Shown: positions 18,655 through 27,782, counted from the first letter of the stretch. The stretch: DNA of 64,000 nucleotides from Candidatus Rhodoferax mariagerensis (GCA_016719055.1 JADKAW010000002.1:124001-188000); one strand, 5' to 3'. A program made the numbers and translations. Notes: generated from the letters alone by a model not told the origin.

Positions 18655-18937
18655 GCGACGCCGCGAACCTTTCAACTCCGTGTTTGCGGCATTCCGCCAT
18701 TTGATAAATTCAGCTATAGTTATTCAGCATTGGCCGCTGTTTAACCACTATGTATAGCGGGTAAAACAAGCTAAGCCTCGCAATTGAGTCGAACTTCTGA
18801 TTTTCGCGAATGATTTGCGCCAAGGTAAAGCAAGTGAACATATGGTTACCCTCAATCTCTATGAGTAAATCCCTCGCCCCTTGGCAGTGCAGATTTCCAT
18901 TTCAGGCAAATTTTTTCAACTAGGGCAATCGTCAACC

Positions 18938-19807
18938 ATGAATTTTCTTGTCAAACTCAATCTGCAATTGGTCGTTGTATTTGCCTTTGGGTTGGTGGTA
19001 ACCAGTCAAGTGGCGGACAATGTTTTACAAACAAATGCCAAGCGCGAAGTGATCAGCCACGCCAGGCTAATGATGGATGCGGCGATGGCGGCGCGGGCTT
19101 ACACCAACAAAGAAATCAAACCATTGCTCGCTAACATGCAGAAAACCGTGTTTCTGCCGCAATCTGTGCCTTCTTATGCTGCAACTCAAAGTTTCAACAC
19201 GCTGCGCGAGACCCACACTGACTACAGCTATAAAGAGGCCACACTGAACCCCACCAATCCCCGGGATCGAGTGACGGATTGGGAATCCGATGTAGTTCAG
19301 AATTTTCGTGATCACCCCGAGCTGACTGAATTCATAGGTGAGAGGGCGAGCTCAACCGGGCCCTCGCTGTTTTTGGCGCGTCCGATTCAGATCAAAGACG
19401 GCGACTGTCTGCAATGCCACAGTACGGCCTCTGCTGCTCCTGCGCCAATGAGAGTACTTTACGGCTCAGACAATGGTTTTGGCTGGAAGCTTGGGGAAAT
19501 TGTTGGGAGTCAGATTGTCTCCGTGCCACTGTCTGTGCCGATCCTGCAGGCCAATCAAGCCTATAAATTGATCATGATGAGCATGGTGGCAACATTTATT
19601 GGCATATTGCTGCTGGTCAACCTGATCCTCCATTTGACGGTACTGCGGCCGATGAGCCGAATTGCCCGGATCGCTAACGACCTTAGCGAGGGCAAAGCCA
19701 ATGTGGAGCAGTTCAAGGTTACGGGTAACGATGAAATTGCGGTGTTGGGTAAGTCTTTTGATCGCATGAGACGTAGCCTCGAAAAAGCCATGAAATTGCT
19801 GGGTTGA
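18938..19807 (+). CDS. Haem-binding sensor (DUF3365/Tll0287-like) with HAMP domain
   Basis: A 289-residue membrane sensor. An N-terminal membrane helix (near 5-27) precedes a periplasmic DUF3365-type domain with a single c-type haem motif, CLQCH, in the context IQIKDGDCLQCHSTAS. A second membrane helix (near 210-235) and a HAMP domain (LRPMSRIARIANDLSEGKANVEQF ... NDEIAVLGKSFDRMRRSL) end the protein. No kinase or methyl-accepting output follows, so it must act on another protein. ATG 18938 is chosen because it begins just before the membrane helix. The TIR gene starts 16 bp after its stop on the same strand, so they are probably cotranscribed. The haem could sense redox state, oxygen or NO. 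Confidence 0.8.
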   Translation: MNFLVKLNLQLVVVFAFGLVVTSQVADNVLQTNAKREVISHARLMMDAAMAARAYTNKEIKPLLANMQKTVFLPQSVPSYAATQSFNTLRETHTDYSYKEATLNPTNPRDRVTDWESDVVQNFRDHPELTEFIGERASSTGPSLFLARPIQIKDGDCLQCHSTASAAPAPMRVLYGSDNGFGWKLGEIVGSQIVSVPLSVPILQANQAYKLIMMSMVATFIGILLLVNLILHLTVLRPMSRIARIANDLSEGKANVEQFKVTGNDEIAVLGKSFDRMRRSLEKAMKLLG

Positions 19808-19823
19808 ATGCCAGGTGTCTTTG

Positions 19824-20660
19824 ATGAATCATGATGTATTCCTTAGTCATGCACATGCCGACAAGGTTTATGCGGATGCCGTTTGCCACCGGCTTGAAGC
19901 GGCTAGCGTGCGTTGCTGGGTCGCCCCGCGAGATATCAACCCTAGCGAGGATTGGGCAGAGGCAATTATCAATGCGCTTGATAGGGTAAAAATACTCGTG
20001 TTGATTTTTTCATCCAGTTCCAACAACTCACCTCAGGTCCGACGTGAAGTTGAACGCGCGGTGAGCAAGGGTGTGGCAATTTTGCCTTTCCGAATTGAGG
20101 ACGTGCCTCTTTCGAAAAGTCTCGAATATTTCATCAGTACGCAACATTGGCTGGATGCCATTAACGGCAATGTTGAAGAGCACCTGAAACAGCTCAGTGA
20201 AAGCGTCTTGGGACTGCTGGGTCACTTGGGACCGACGACAGTCGTGCCCCATGGGCAGGTAGAAAAGGCGCAGCTGAAAAAGCACGAACCGGTTTTCTCT
20301 AAGGCTCTTCCAGACATTGATCTGTCAGATTATGAAAACGAACAGGTCAAACGCGAACCAGTTGACCCCAAGTCTCCTGTAGCTGAAATCCTGGCTCCAG
20401 GCGACACCCAGGAAGTCGCCAGGACAAAACCGATTTCACAGGCGAATGCGCCTGCAGCGGCTCTGATTTCGGCGGAAGTTGCAGCCAAAGTGGAGACCTT
20501 GCTGGCCAAAGTGCTCGGACCCATCGCGAAACTTTTGGTCAAACGCACCTTGACAGCTGGCATGCAGCCCCAGGAACTGGTGCTTGCGTTATCACTTGAA
20601 ATCGATGATGAGACTGAACGCAAACAGTTCGTCTCCCTGTGTGCGATAGCGCTGCAATAA
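19824..20660 (+). CDS. TIR-domain protein
   Basis: A 278-residue protein (a GTG at 19815 is an alternative start). Residues 1-135 are a TIR domain of the bacterial TIR_2 type: HDVFLSHAHADKVYADAVCHR, the CWVAPRDINPSEDWAEAI loop with the glutamate that is the likely NADase residue, VLIFSSSSNNSPQVRREVERA and ILPFRIEDVPLS. The rest is a low-complexity linker and a helical tail (LAKVLGPIAKLLVKRTL). Bacterial TIR domains commonly cleave NAD+ or make cyclic ADP-ribose signals in defence. It lies between the haem-HAMP sensor and the SLATT-like membrane gene in one compact operon. Whether it is an effector or a sensor cannot be told from sequence. Confidence 0.85.
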   Translation: MNHDVFLSHAHADKVYADAVCHRLEAASVRCWVAPRDINPSEDWAEAIINALDRVKILVLIFSSSSNNSPQVRREVERAVSKGVAILPFRIEDVPLSKSLEYFISTQHWLDAINGNVEEHLKQLSESVLGLLGHLGPTTVVPHGQVEKAQLKKHEPVFSKALPDIDLSDYENEQVKREPVDPKSPVAEILAPGDTQEVARTKPISQANAPAAALISAEVAAKVETLLAKVLGPIAKLLVKRTLTAGMQPQELVLALSLEIDDETERKQFVSLCAIALQ

Positions 20661-20711
20661 CGATATCCAATTTCTCCAGATCTTGCAGGCTTGGATCAAC
20701 AGGAGCATCAA

Positions 20712-21830
20712 ATGTCGGAAAACTCACCGTTGATCGGACATTGCCGAAGCGCCGGAAGGTTTCGTGCATTGATCCGCAATCGTTTGCTCTTGGCAGGGTG
20801 GCGAGCGAAAGATTTACCCCTGTCTCCGACCATGGCTACTACCAGCGCATCATTTCAGGCCTTGGTCGGACCCGCGATACAACAACACATGACCCAGGCC
20901 CTATTTCAGGCAGATTTGCTAGCGGGTCAGATCGGAGGTTGTGCCCGAGATGCCTATACGGTTCTGTATGCTTGTGCCAGTTTTGCGGTGCTTTTTGCCG
21001 CCTCAGGGGTCGTAGTTTCTGATCACGGCGTGATGATTTACTTGCTCGGGCTGGCTGAACTTAGTATGCTGCTGATCTTGCTAATGACTTTTCGCAACGC
21101 GCATCAGGTCAATGTACACCAACGCTGGCTGGGGTTGCGCTTTCACGCAGAGTTTTTGCGATGTGTGCCTTTATTGGCAGCCTTGCCCGTAGAGTCAACA
21201 ACATCTAAAGGCCAGCTGCATCAAAAGCATGCGCGCGGCCAGCATGGCGATGTTCCTCATCTGAAAGCCCTCAGCGGCAAACATAAGCAAATTAATGATA
21301 AAAACTTGCAACTGCATGAGCAGGCTCAACAGGTTCTGTCATCCCAGTTGATTGAACAATTGCGAGAGGTCTATCTGCGGGACCCACTAGCATATACCCA
21401 GCGTTGCATGGTACACGCCAACCTACTGGCAAAACAACAACTGCACTATTACTGCTTGAAAGCCCAGCAAGAGCAGGCTATCGTGGGCCGATCACATTGG
21501 CTGTCCATGGTAGCGTTTGGCCTGACCCTCGTCGCCGTGTTAACGCACTTTTTTATCCATTCCCCCTTGCTGACGGTTATTAACACGGTCGTGCCAGCCT
21601 TTGTCGCATCCTTACACGGCTTTCTTGCGCAGGAGGAGTCGGAGCGACTGGCTGCCAGCAACCGTCAAATGGCGATTCGCATCCATCAGTGGATATCTAC
21701 AGATGTCGGCGCGCCAAACGATTCGGACGCGACGCGAGCCCATTTGGCAGACCTGGTTGATTTGATGATGTCTGAGGTACAAGACTGGCATCGACTGTTT
21801 GGGGAAAAGGGGATGTACCACCTTGGTTGA
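20712..21830 (+). CDS. Four-TM SLATT/DUF4231-like membrane protein
   Basis: A 372-residue membrane protein. The ATG at 20712 has AGGAG six bases upstream and is preferred over the TTG at 20691. Two hairpins of membrane helices are visible: about residues 80-125 (AYTVLYACASFAVLFAA, then GLAELSMLLILLMTF), and about 260-310 (WLSMVAFGLTLVAVLTHFF, then NTVVPAFVASLHGFLAQEE). Between them lies HQRWLGLRFHAEFLRCVPLLAAL; after the second hairpin comes an amphipathic ESERLAASNRQM helix. These marks fit the SLATT/SLOG-associated 2TM families, thought to act as membrane-disrupting effectors gated by a nucleotide signal. Family assignment is by pattern only. Genes for a TIR protein and a SLOG protein flank it. 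Confidence 0.7.
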   Translation: MSENSPLIGHCRSAGRFRALIRNRLLLAGWRAKDLPLSPTMATTSASFQALVGPAIQQHMTQALFQADLLAGQIGGCARDAYTVLYACASFAVLFAASGVVVSDHGVMIYLLGLAELSMLLILLMTFRNAHQVNVHQRWLGLRFHAEFLRCVPLLAALPVESTTSKGQLHQKHARGQHGDVPHLKALSGKHKQINDKNLQLHEQAQQVLSSQLIEQLREVYLRDPLAYTQRCMVHANLLAKQQLHYYCLKAQQEQAIVGRSHWLSMVAFGLTLVAVLTHFFIHSPLLTVINTVVPAFVASLHGFLAQEESERLAASNRQMAIRIHQWISTDVGAPNDSDATRAHLADLVDLMMSEVQDWHRLFGEKGMYHLG

Positions 21831-21911
21831 TTGCACATTTTTGATACCCACAATACCCGTTGTTCCCAGTCAAATTGGCTTGATAGTCTCCGGACGTAGC
21901 GCAGGTTTTTA

Positions 21912-22958
21912 GTGTTTAACCAACATCACTCGGTGCCATTTGTTGTTTCGGTCACAGGGCACCGGGATATTCACCCGGATGACTTGGAATTTGTCCGTGC
22001 GCAAGTTTTTCAGCTTATAGCCCTCATAGCCGCCGGCTTACCGACCACACTTATTCAATTTTGGACGGCTCTGGCCGATGGGGCCGACCAGCTTTTTGCA
22101 GAACAAGTGTTGCGCCTGAAAAAGCTATGTATCAACCCCACGTTGAATGGCGCTGACCGTATACAACTGGTCGTGCCGTTGCCCATGCCGCTGGAAATCT
22201 ATTGCAGCGAACAAGTCGGCGGTGAGGCAGGGTCACGATCTGATGGTTTGAGCTACTTGGAGGCGCGTGCGGCGTTCGAGTCGCGCGTTGCGCTTTTCAC
22301 CAGTGCGGCAGCTCAGGTTTTTGTTGTGCCAAGCCACCAATCTGGCGGCGACTGGGCAGCAGGAGTCAACGTAGAAAACGAACCATACGTTCGCTTGGCG
22401 CATTTTTTGTCGCAAAATTCCGATATCGTGATTGCCATTTGGGACGGACAAACCCAACCGGCCCAGCGGTTTCCCAGGCTTCCAGGTGGCACGCAAGATT
22501 TGGTCCAAGGCTTATTGACTGACTCGGCAAACCGTGAGAACGACAGAGCAGATCCCTGCGTAAAGCGGCCTCTTCGTGAAGTCATCCACGTTTACACCAG
22601 ACGATCTGCCCCTTCGTCGGCTGGGTTGGCCTGCGCCGGTCAAAACGGGTTTGCCTTTGCCGTGGTGGTGAAACCCAAAAATAGCGCGATCAATGGGGGT
22701 GAGATCGAGCATGTGCTCACGTCTGCGGCCTTGGCAAAAGCGCCGATGGCTTCTCATTGGCTCTCCCAGCCCAGACAAGCCACAAAAGCGTTGAAAGCCT
22801 ATCGGACTTGGCGCAAAGTGTTGGCCAAAACCGAGCTCCTAGTGGGACATTCACTCGATGAACCGAGTCAGGTTGTTCTTTACCAAATTTACTCGTCTGT
22901 GCGATTGAATGGATGCCTGTCAGCAACTGGCGATGTCTTTTGTGAGTCATGGGAATGA
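21912..22958 (+). CDS. SLOG-domain (LOG/DprA-like) nucleotide-binding protein
   Basis: A 348-residue cytosolic protein with a GTG start. The Rossmann-like SLOG fold is indicated by VVSVTGHRDIHPDDLEFV at the N-terminus, ALADGADQLFAEQVLRL, VVPLPMPLEIY, then DIVIAIWDGQ followed by LPGGTQDLVQGLL and VIHVYTRR. SLOG domains bind or process nucleotides or nucleotide-derived ligands and occur next to SLATT membrane effectors and TIR proteins in predicted conflict systems. The remaining C-terminal 120 residues are helical and unassigned. Its stop overlaps the aquaporin start as ATGA, so the two are translationally coupled. The ligand is unknown. Confidence 0.75.
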   Translation: MFNQHHSVPFVVSVTGHRDIHPDDLEFVRAQVFQLIALIAAGLPTTLIQFWTALADGADQLFAEQVLRLKKLCINPTLNGADRIQLVVPLPMPLEIYCSEQVGGEAGSRSDGLSYLEARAAFESRVALFTSAAAQVFVVPSHQSGGDWAAGVNVENEPYVRLAHFLSQNSDIVIAIWDGQTQPAQRFPRLPGGTQDLVQGLLTDSANRENDRADPCVKRPLREVIHVYTRRSAPSSAGLACAGQNGFAFAVVVKPKNSAINGGEIEHVLTSAALAKAPMASHWLSQPRQATKALKAYRTWRKVLAKTELLVGHSLDEPSQVVLYQIYSSVRLNGCLSATGDVFCESWE

Positions 22959-23764
22959 GCAAAACAACCCCAGCACTGCGTGATCACGAGCTTGCCTTGG
23001 CTTGCCTAATGGCACACGGTGCTTGTGAATTCATAGCAACATTCGCATTATTGATGGTGGTTATGGGTAGTTTTTCCTGGTTAGTTGTGCCGCTTGTTGC
23101 ACCCTCCGTACAAACGCTCGCTTTGGCTGGGTTGGTCGGTATCACGATTGCTTTGCTCGTGCGCTCACCGATTGGAAAATTGTCTGGGGCACACTTAAAT
23201 CCGGCGATTTCATTGGCTTTTTGGATGCAAAGACAAATAAATATCAAAGAGTTATTGGTTTATGTGCTTATGCAAGTTGCTGGGGCAATAGCCGCTTGTA
23301 TTGTCTTGACCAACTTGTTGCATAGTCGATTCGAAATGATTGGGTTTGGCGTTCTCGGTCCAGCACCAGGTGTTTCACTGGCTAGCCTGCTACTCTTTGA
23401 AGCCAGCGCCACTGGTGGATTGGTCATTGTGCTATTTTTTGTTCTAAGCCACCAATCCCTGACCCGATACGCTGCGGTGTCAGTGTCACTTTACCTAGCA
23501 ACGATGACGCTATTGTTGGCACCCCTGACAGGCGCAAGCTTCAATCCGGCTCGAGCATATGCCGCTGCTTTGGCCGCCCATCAATTGCACGGCGTCTGGC
23601 CCTATTGTGTCGCTCCACTCATCGGTGCGGCTTTTGCTTCAGGACTCTACAACATCGTCGCGTGGCTGCCAAACCCACGCTATCACCGACTAAACCATAG
23701 CCACGACCACGTCAACTATACAAAGTACACACTGAAGCGAATAGCGGGATTTTGGGCTTCCTGA
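22955..23764 (+). CDS. Aquaporin/MIP-family channel
   Basis: A 269-residue membrane channel of the aquaporin/glycerol facilitator family. Both half-helix signatures are intact, GAHLNPAISLAFW and GASFNPARAYAAAL, and six hydrophobic segments can be drawn. Start alternatives are ATG 22949 and ATG 22955; the second gives an ATGA overlap with the SLOG stop. It ends with a histidine-rich cytoplasmic tail (PNPRYHRLNHSHDHVNY). The selectivity filter cannot be assigned by eye. Translational coupling to a SLOG gene in a TIR/SLATT-like operon is unusual for this family. It may move water, glycerol or a small solute as part of that system; this is inference. Confidence 0.85.
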   Translation: MSKTTPALRDHELALACLMAHGACEFIATFALLMVVMGSFSWLVVPLVAPSVQTLALAGLVGITIALLVRSPIGKLSGAHLNPAISLAFWMQRQINIKELLVYVLMQVAGAIAACIVLTNLLHSRFEMIGFGVLGPAPGVSLASLLLFEASATGGLVIVLFFVLSHQSLTRYAAVSVSLYLATMTLLLAPLTGASFNPARAYAAALAAHQLHGVWPYCVAPLIGAAFASGLYNIVAWLPNPRYHRLNHSHDHVNYTKYTLKRIAGFWAS

Positions 23765-23983
23765 GCGAGGCTTTATGTTCTTAGATTGTGCACTGGCCGC
23801 AAAGTGTCGTCCACATTTTTGCGCGTTTTCAACCTGCTGGATTTTGTGAAGTCCAATGTTGGCGAGGCTTGCATGGAGTTTTCTATCGATAGTGGGTTCG
23901 ATCCCCGCTAGCGCACCATCCGACCGTTTTTGACGTGTCATAACACCTCAAGGTCCGCTCTCTTCATTGGAGACGCGAGTTTT

Positions 23984-25519
23984 TCAATGGTGAGATATTT
24001 TGGTACGGTACTGAATGGCTTCGGCCAGATGGTGGACCGCGGTGGTGTGGCTGCCCGCCAGGTCGGCAATGGTGCGGGCTACTTTCAGGATGCGGTGGGT
24101 GCTGCGGGCTGACCAGCCCAGCCTTGCTGCCGCCACATTTAAAAATTTGAACGCGGCCTCGTCCAATTGCACAAACTGGTCAATTTCCTGACCTTGCAGC
24201 GCCTGATTGGACTTGCCTTGGCGCGCCAGCGCCCGCTGCCGTGCCGCTGCGCAACGCGCCTGAATGGCACTGCTGGGCTCACCGGCTTGGGCCTGCATCA
24301 GTTCAGTGGGCGCCACGGCGGGCACTTCGACATGCAGGTCAATGCGGTCGACCAGCGGGCCGCTGAGCTTGCCCTGGTAGCGCGCCACTTGGTCGGGCGT
24401 ACAACGGCAGATTTTTTGGGTGGAGCCCAAATAGCCACACGGGCAGGGGTTCATGGCACCAATCAGTTGAAACCGTGCCGGAAAGTCCGAGCGCCGTGCC
24501 GCGCGCGAGATGGTGATGGTGCCCGTTTCCAGCGGCTCACGCAGGGCTTCCAGGGCGGCTCTGGGAAATTCGGGCATTTCATCCAGAAACAACACACCAT
24601 GGTGCGCCAGAGATATTTCGCCGGGTCTGGGGGGTGACCCGCCGCCTACCAGTGCCACAGCGCTGGCAGTGTGGTGCGGGTGGCAGGTGGGCCGTTGCGC
24701 CCATTTATCTAGCGAAAACCGCCCGCCCAGGCTGGCAACCGCCGCGCTTTGCAAGGCTTCATCGGTGGTCATGGGCGGCAACAGGCCTGAAAAACGTTGC
24801 GCCAGCATGGACTTGCCAGAACCAGGCGGGCCAATCAGCAGCAGCGAGTGGCCGCCAGCGGCCGCGATTTCAAGTGCCCGCTTGGCTGCCAGCTGGCCTT
24901 TAACGTCGGCCAGATCGGGGTACTGCACCGCTTGCGCATGTGCCGCTGTTTCGATGCGGGACCAGCCCTGGCCAGGCTCTTGCTTGACGACATCAGCAGC
25001 CTGCGCAACAAAGTGCTGCACTACATCCAGCAGATGGCTGGCGCGGTACACCTGGGCTGTCGGCACCAGGGCGGCTTCTTCGGCGCTGGCCGGTGGCAGC
25101 ACCAGCCGCGTCACCACCTGGCCGGCATGCAGCGCCAGGCTCATGGCCAATGCGCCGCGCACTGGGCGCAATTCACCTGACAGCGAAAGCTCACCAGCAA
25201 ATTCATAACCCGCCAGTTGCGTCCCGTCGATCTGCCCGCTGGCTGCCAGGATGCCTAGCGCAATCGGCAAGTCAAAGCGGCCCGAATCTTTGGGCAAATC
25301 GGCCGGCGCCAGGTTGACGATGATGCGTTTGTTATTGGGAAACTCCAGCCCCGAGTTTTGAATGGCCGAGCGCACCCGTTCTCGCGCCTCTTTCACCTCA
25401 ACATCGGCCAGCCCCACCAGCGTGAAGCTGGGCAGGCCGTTGGCCAGATGTACCTCGACCGTGACAGCGGCCGCCTCCAGCCCTAGCAGGGCCCTGCTTT
25501 GCACCAAACACAGGCTCAT
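23984..25519 (-). CDS. comM: YifB/ComM-family Mg-chelatase-like AAA+ ATPase
   Basis: A 511-residue protein, starting at MSLCLVQSRALLG (25519) because this matches the family N-terminus; the frame is open for 20 more codons upstream. An N-terminal Lon-like domain (LPSFTLVGLADVEVKEARERV ... KDSGRFDLPIALG) is followed by the AAA+ core with Walker A GPPGSGKSMLAQ, Walker B LFLDEMPEF, the cysteine cluster CPCGYLGSTQKICRC, and the C-terminal Mg-chelatase domain. ComM is a hexameric branch-migration helicase that helps integrate incoming DNA during natural transformation. It is a single gene divergent from glnK-amtB. The gap 23765-23983 holds nothing that I recognise. Confidence 0.9.
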   Translation of the reverse strand: MSLCLVQSRALLGLEAAAVTVEVHLANGLPSFTLVGLADVEVKEARERVRSAIQNSGLEFPNNKRIIVNLAPADLPKDSGRFDLPIALGILAASGQIDGTQLAGYEFAGELSLSGELRPVRGALAMSLALHAGQVVTRLVLPPASAEEAALVPTAQVYRASHLLDVVQHFVAQAADVVKQEPGQGWSRIETAAHAQAVQYPDLADVKGQLAAKRALEIAAAGGHSLLLIGPPGSGKSMLAQRFSGLLPPMTTDEALQSAAVASLGGRFSLDKWAQRPTCHPHHTASAVALVGGGSPPRPGEISLAHHGVLFLDEMPEFPRAALEALREPLETGTITISRAARRSDFPARFQLIGAMNPCPCGYLGSTQKICRCTPDQVARYQGKLSGPLVDRIDLHVEVPAVAPTELMQAQAGEPSSAIQARCAAARQRALARQGKSNQALQGQEIDQFVQLDEAAFKFLNVAAARLGWSARSTHRILKVARTIADLAGSHTTAVHHLAEAIQYRTKISHH

Positions 25520-25571
25520 GTGCTCACCTCTCCAAAAAGGGTGCGATTTCGTTCGCGCGAACTTGAATGAA

Positions 25572-25588
25572 TGCACCATAAAAGTGCA
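25572..25588. promoter_or_regulatory. NtrC-type enhancer site
   Basis: TGCACCATAAAAGTGCA is a perfect TGCAC-N7-GTGCA dyad, the form of NtrC sites such as those of glnA. It lies about 115 bp upstream of the predicted sigma-54 start of glnK, the normal enhancer distance. Confidence 0.65.
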
Positions 25589-25669
25589 TACTGTTTATTT
25601 ATACAGATATCATACTGCAAACCCCATTGTCAAAGTGGGTTTGTTGTCAAAAGACAGGTGATCGATATT

Positions 25670-25685
25670 TGGCACGAACTCTGCT
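25670..25685 (+). promoter_or_regulatory. Sigma-54 promoter of glnK-amtB
   Basis: TGGCACGAACTCTGCT has the -24 GG (25671-25672) and -12 GC (25683-25684) separated by exactly ten bases, with the preferred TGGCACG left half. It predicts transcription from about 25696, nitrogen-regulated together with the NtrC-type site upstream. Confidence 0.75.
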
Positions 25686-25772
25686 TTACTGGCTTGCCAA
25701 CCACTCATTGGAGTTGTGCCTGACACTCAAATCCATCGGTGCCCATCTGTCCGTTCACGCTTAGGAGAATCC

Positions 25773-26111
25773 ATGAAACTTGTCACTGCCATTATTAAAC
25801 CCTTCAAGCTCGATGAGGTGCGCGAGGCGCTCTCAGGTATCGGCGTGCAAGGCATCACGGTTACCGAAGTCAAGGGCTTTGGTCGCCAGAAGGGTCACAC
25901 CGAACTGTACCGCGGTGCCGAGTATGTGGTTGACTTCTTGCCCAAGGTCAAGATCGAAGCAGCGGTTTCGGACGAACTGGTCGACCAGGTTATTGAGGCC
26001 ATTGAGGGTGCAGCGCGCACCGGCAAGATTGGCGACGGCAAGATTTTTGTCTATCCCGTCGAGCAAGTCATTCGTATCCGCACCGGTGAATCCGGCAAGG
26101 AAGCTTTGTAA
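25773..26111 (+). CDS. glnK: PII nitrogen-regulatory protein
   Basis: A 112-residue PII protein, full length and with TAGGAG ten bases before the ATG. The N-terminus MKLVTAIIKPFKLDEVREAL, the T-loop containing GRQKGHTELYRGAEY (Tyr51, the uridylylation site), and the C-terminal TGKIGDGKIFVYPVEQVIRIRTGE signature are intact. PII trimers sense ATP/ADP and 2-oxoglutarate and gate the ammonium channel. Because it is cotranscribed with amtB from a sigma-54 promoter, it is the GlnK rather than the GlnB paralogue. Confidence 0.93.
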   Translation: MKLVTAIIKPFKLDEVREALSGIGVQGITVTEVKGFGRQKGHTELYRGAEYVVDFLPKVKIEAAVSDELVDQVIEAIEGAARTGKIGDGKIFVYPVEQVIRIRTGESGKEAL

Positions 26112-26159
26112 ATCACGCCAGGATCGTTGCCTGACGCCGACCCATTGACTGGAATTCTC

Positions 26160-27713
26160 ATGAAAAAATTATTTGTATCCCTCGCACTAGGTATTGGCCT
26201 GCTGCTTGGCAGCTCGGCCATCATGGCGCAAGCGCCGGCCACCCCTGCTGCTTCTGAGGCTGCTCCCGCAGCTTCGGCTGCTGCCCCCGCAGCATCAGAA
26301 GCCAAGCCCGCTGACGCAGCTGCACCCGCCGCAGCTTCTGCCAGCGTTGCTGCCCCCGCAGCTGCCGCACCGGTCCCAGTGCCCAATAAAGGTGACACCT
26401 CGTGGATGATGTTGTCGACCTTGCTGGTGATCATGATGGCAGTGCCGGGTCTGGCGCTGTTCTATGGCGGCCTGGTGCGCAGCAAAAACATGCTGTCGAT
26501 CCTGATGCAGGTCATGGTCACGTTCTCGCTGATCGTCGTGCTGTGGTTCATCTATGGATATAGCCTGGCATTTACCGAGGGTAATGCGTTCTTTGGCGGC
26601 TTTGACCGGCTGTTCATGAAAGGCGTCTGGGACAACGCAGCTGGCACGTTTGCCAACGCTGCCACTTTCAGCAAGGGTGTTTACATTCCTGAAATCGTGT
26701 TTGCTGCCTTCCAGGCCAGCTTTGCCGCCATCACCTGTACCCTGATCGTAGGTGCTTTTGCCGAGCGCATGAAGTTCTCTGCCGTGTTGCTGTTTGCTGT
26801 GCTGTGGTTCACTTTCAGCTATGCCCCGATTGCCCACATGGTCTGGTTCTGGATGGGCCCTGACGCCTACGCTGCCAAAGATGTGGCTGACGCCATGACC
26901 GCCAAGGCGGGTTACGTCTGGCAGACCGGTGCGTTGGACTTCGCTGGCGGTACCGTGGTGCATATCAACGCTGCTGTGGCTGGCCTGGTGGGTGCCTTCA
27001 TGGTTGGCAAACGTATCGGCTACGGTAAAGAATCCATGGCCCCGCACAGCCTGACATTGACCATGGTTGGTGCTGCATTGCTGTGGGTGGGCTGGTTCGG
27101 CTTCAATGCTGGCTCGGCACTCGAAGCCAACGGTTTTGCCGCGCTGGCCTTTGTCAACACTTTCCTGGCCACTGCGGCTGCGGTGCTGGCCTGGAGCGTG
27201 GGTGAAGCGTTGATGAAGGGCAAAGCCTCCATGTTGGGTGCGGCTTCGGGTTGTGTGGCGGGCCTGGTGGCCATCACACCGGCTTGCGGCAATGTGGGTA
27301 TCGGCGGTGCGCTGGTGATCGGCTTGCTGGCAGGTTTTGCCGGCCTGTGGGGCGTGAATGGCCTGAAGAAAATGCTGGGTGCTGATGACTCGCTGGACGT
27401 GTTTGGTGTGCACGGCGTCTGCGGTATTCTGGGTGCCATCCTGACTGGCGTGTTCAACAGCCCGGCGCTTGGCGGCCCAGGCTTCGTGGCAGACTGGGTC
27501 ACGGTGACCATGGTGACAGCGGCTGACTACTCGATTGCCAGCCAGGTCTGGATTCAAACTAAAGCGGTGCTGGTCACTATCATCTGGTCGGGTGTGGTGT
27601 CATTGGTGGCCTACAAGATTGTGGACATGACCATTGGTCTGCGTGTCAGCGAAGAAAGCGAACGCGAAGGTCTGGACATCACCGAGCACGGCGAGACTGC
27701 CTACAGCAGGTAA
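26160..27713 (+). CDS. amtB: Ammonium transporter AmtB
   Basis: A 517-residue Amt-family ammonium channel of the inner membrane. It starts at MKKLFVSLALGIGLLLG, a cleavable signal peptide (cleavage after IMA), and carries an Ala/Pro-rich spacer of about 50 residues before the first core helix, an extension common in beta-proteobacterial AmtB. The core shows LFYGGLVRSKNMLS, DFAGGTVVHINAAVAGLVGA (pore histidine), LLWVGWFGFNAGSAL and the second pore histidine in DVFGVHGVCGILG. It follows glnK by 48 bp and ends just before a strong terminator. Confidence 0.93.
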   Translation: MKKLFVSLALGIGLLLGSSAIMAQAPATPAASEAAPAASAAAPAASEAKPADAAAPAAASASVAAPAAAAPVPVPNKGDTSWMMLSTLLVIMMAVPGLALFYGGLVRSKNMLSILMQVMVTFSLIVVLWFIYGYSLAFTEGNAFFGGFDRLFMKGVWDNAAGTFANAATFSKGVYIPEIVFAAFQASFAAITCTLIVGAFAERMKFSAVLLFAVLWFTFSYAPIAHMVWFWMGPDAYAAKDVADAMTAKAGYVWQTGALDFAGGTVVHINAAVAGLVGAFMVGKRIGYGKESMAPHSLTLTMVGAALLWVGWFGFNAGSALEANGFAALAFVNTFLATAAAVLAWSVGEALMKGKASMLGAASGCVAGLVAITPACGNVGIGGALVIGLLAGFAGLWGVNGLKKMLGADDSLDVFGVHGVCGILGAILTGVFNSPALGGPGFVADWVTVTMVTAADYSIASQVWIQTKAVLVTIIWSGVVSLVAYKIVDMTIGLRVSEESEREGLDITEHGETAYSR

Positions 27714-27782
27714 ATTGAGTGCGTGCTACAGGCCCTGAAAAGCCTGTGGCCAGTTTGAGTGAGTTGTTTCCTTGAGAGTTGA

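Noticed and set aside
26295..27557. A 420-residue minus-strand open frame opposite amtB
   Set aside because: Antisense shadow of a conserved gene, rich in His/Gln/Arg as expected from reversed codons.
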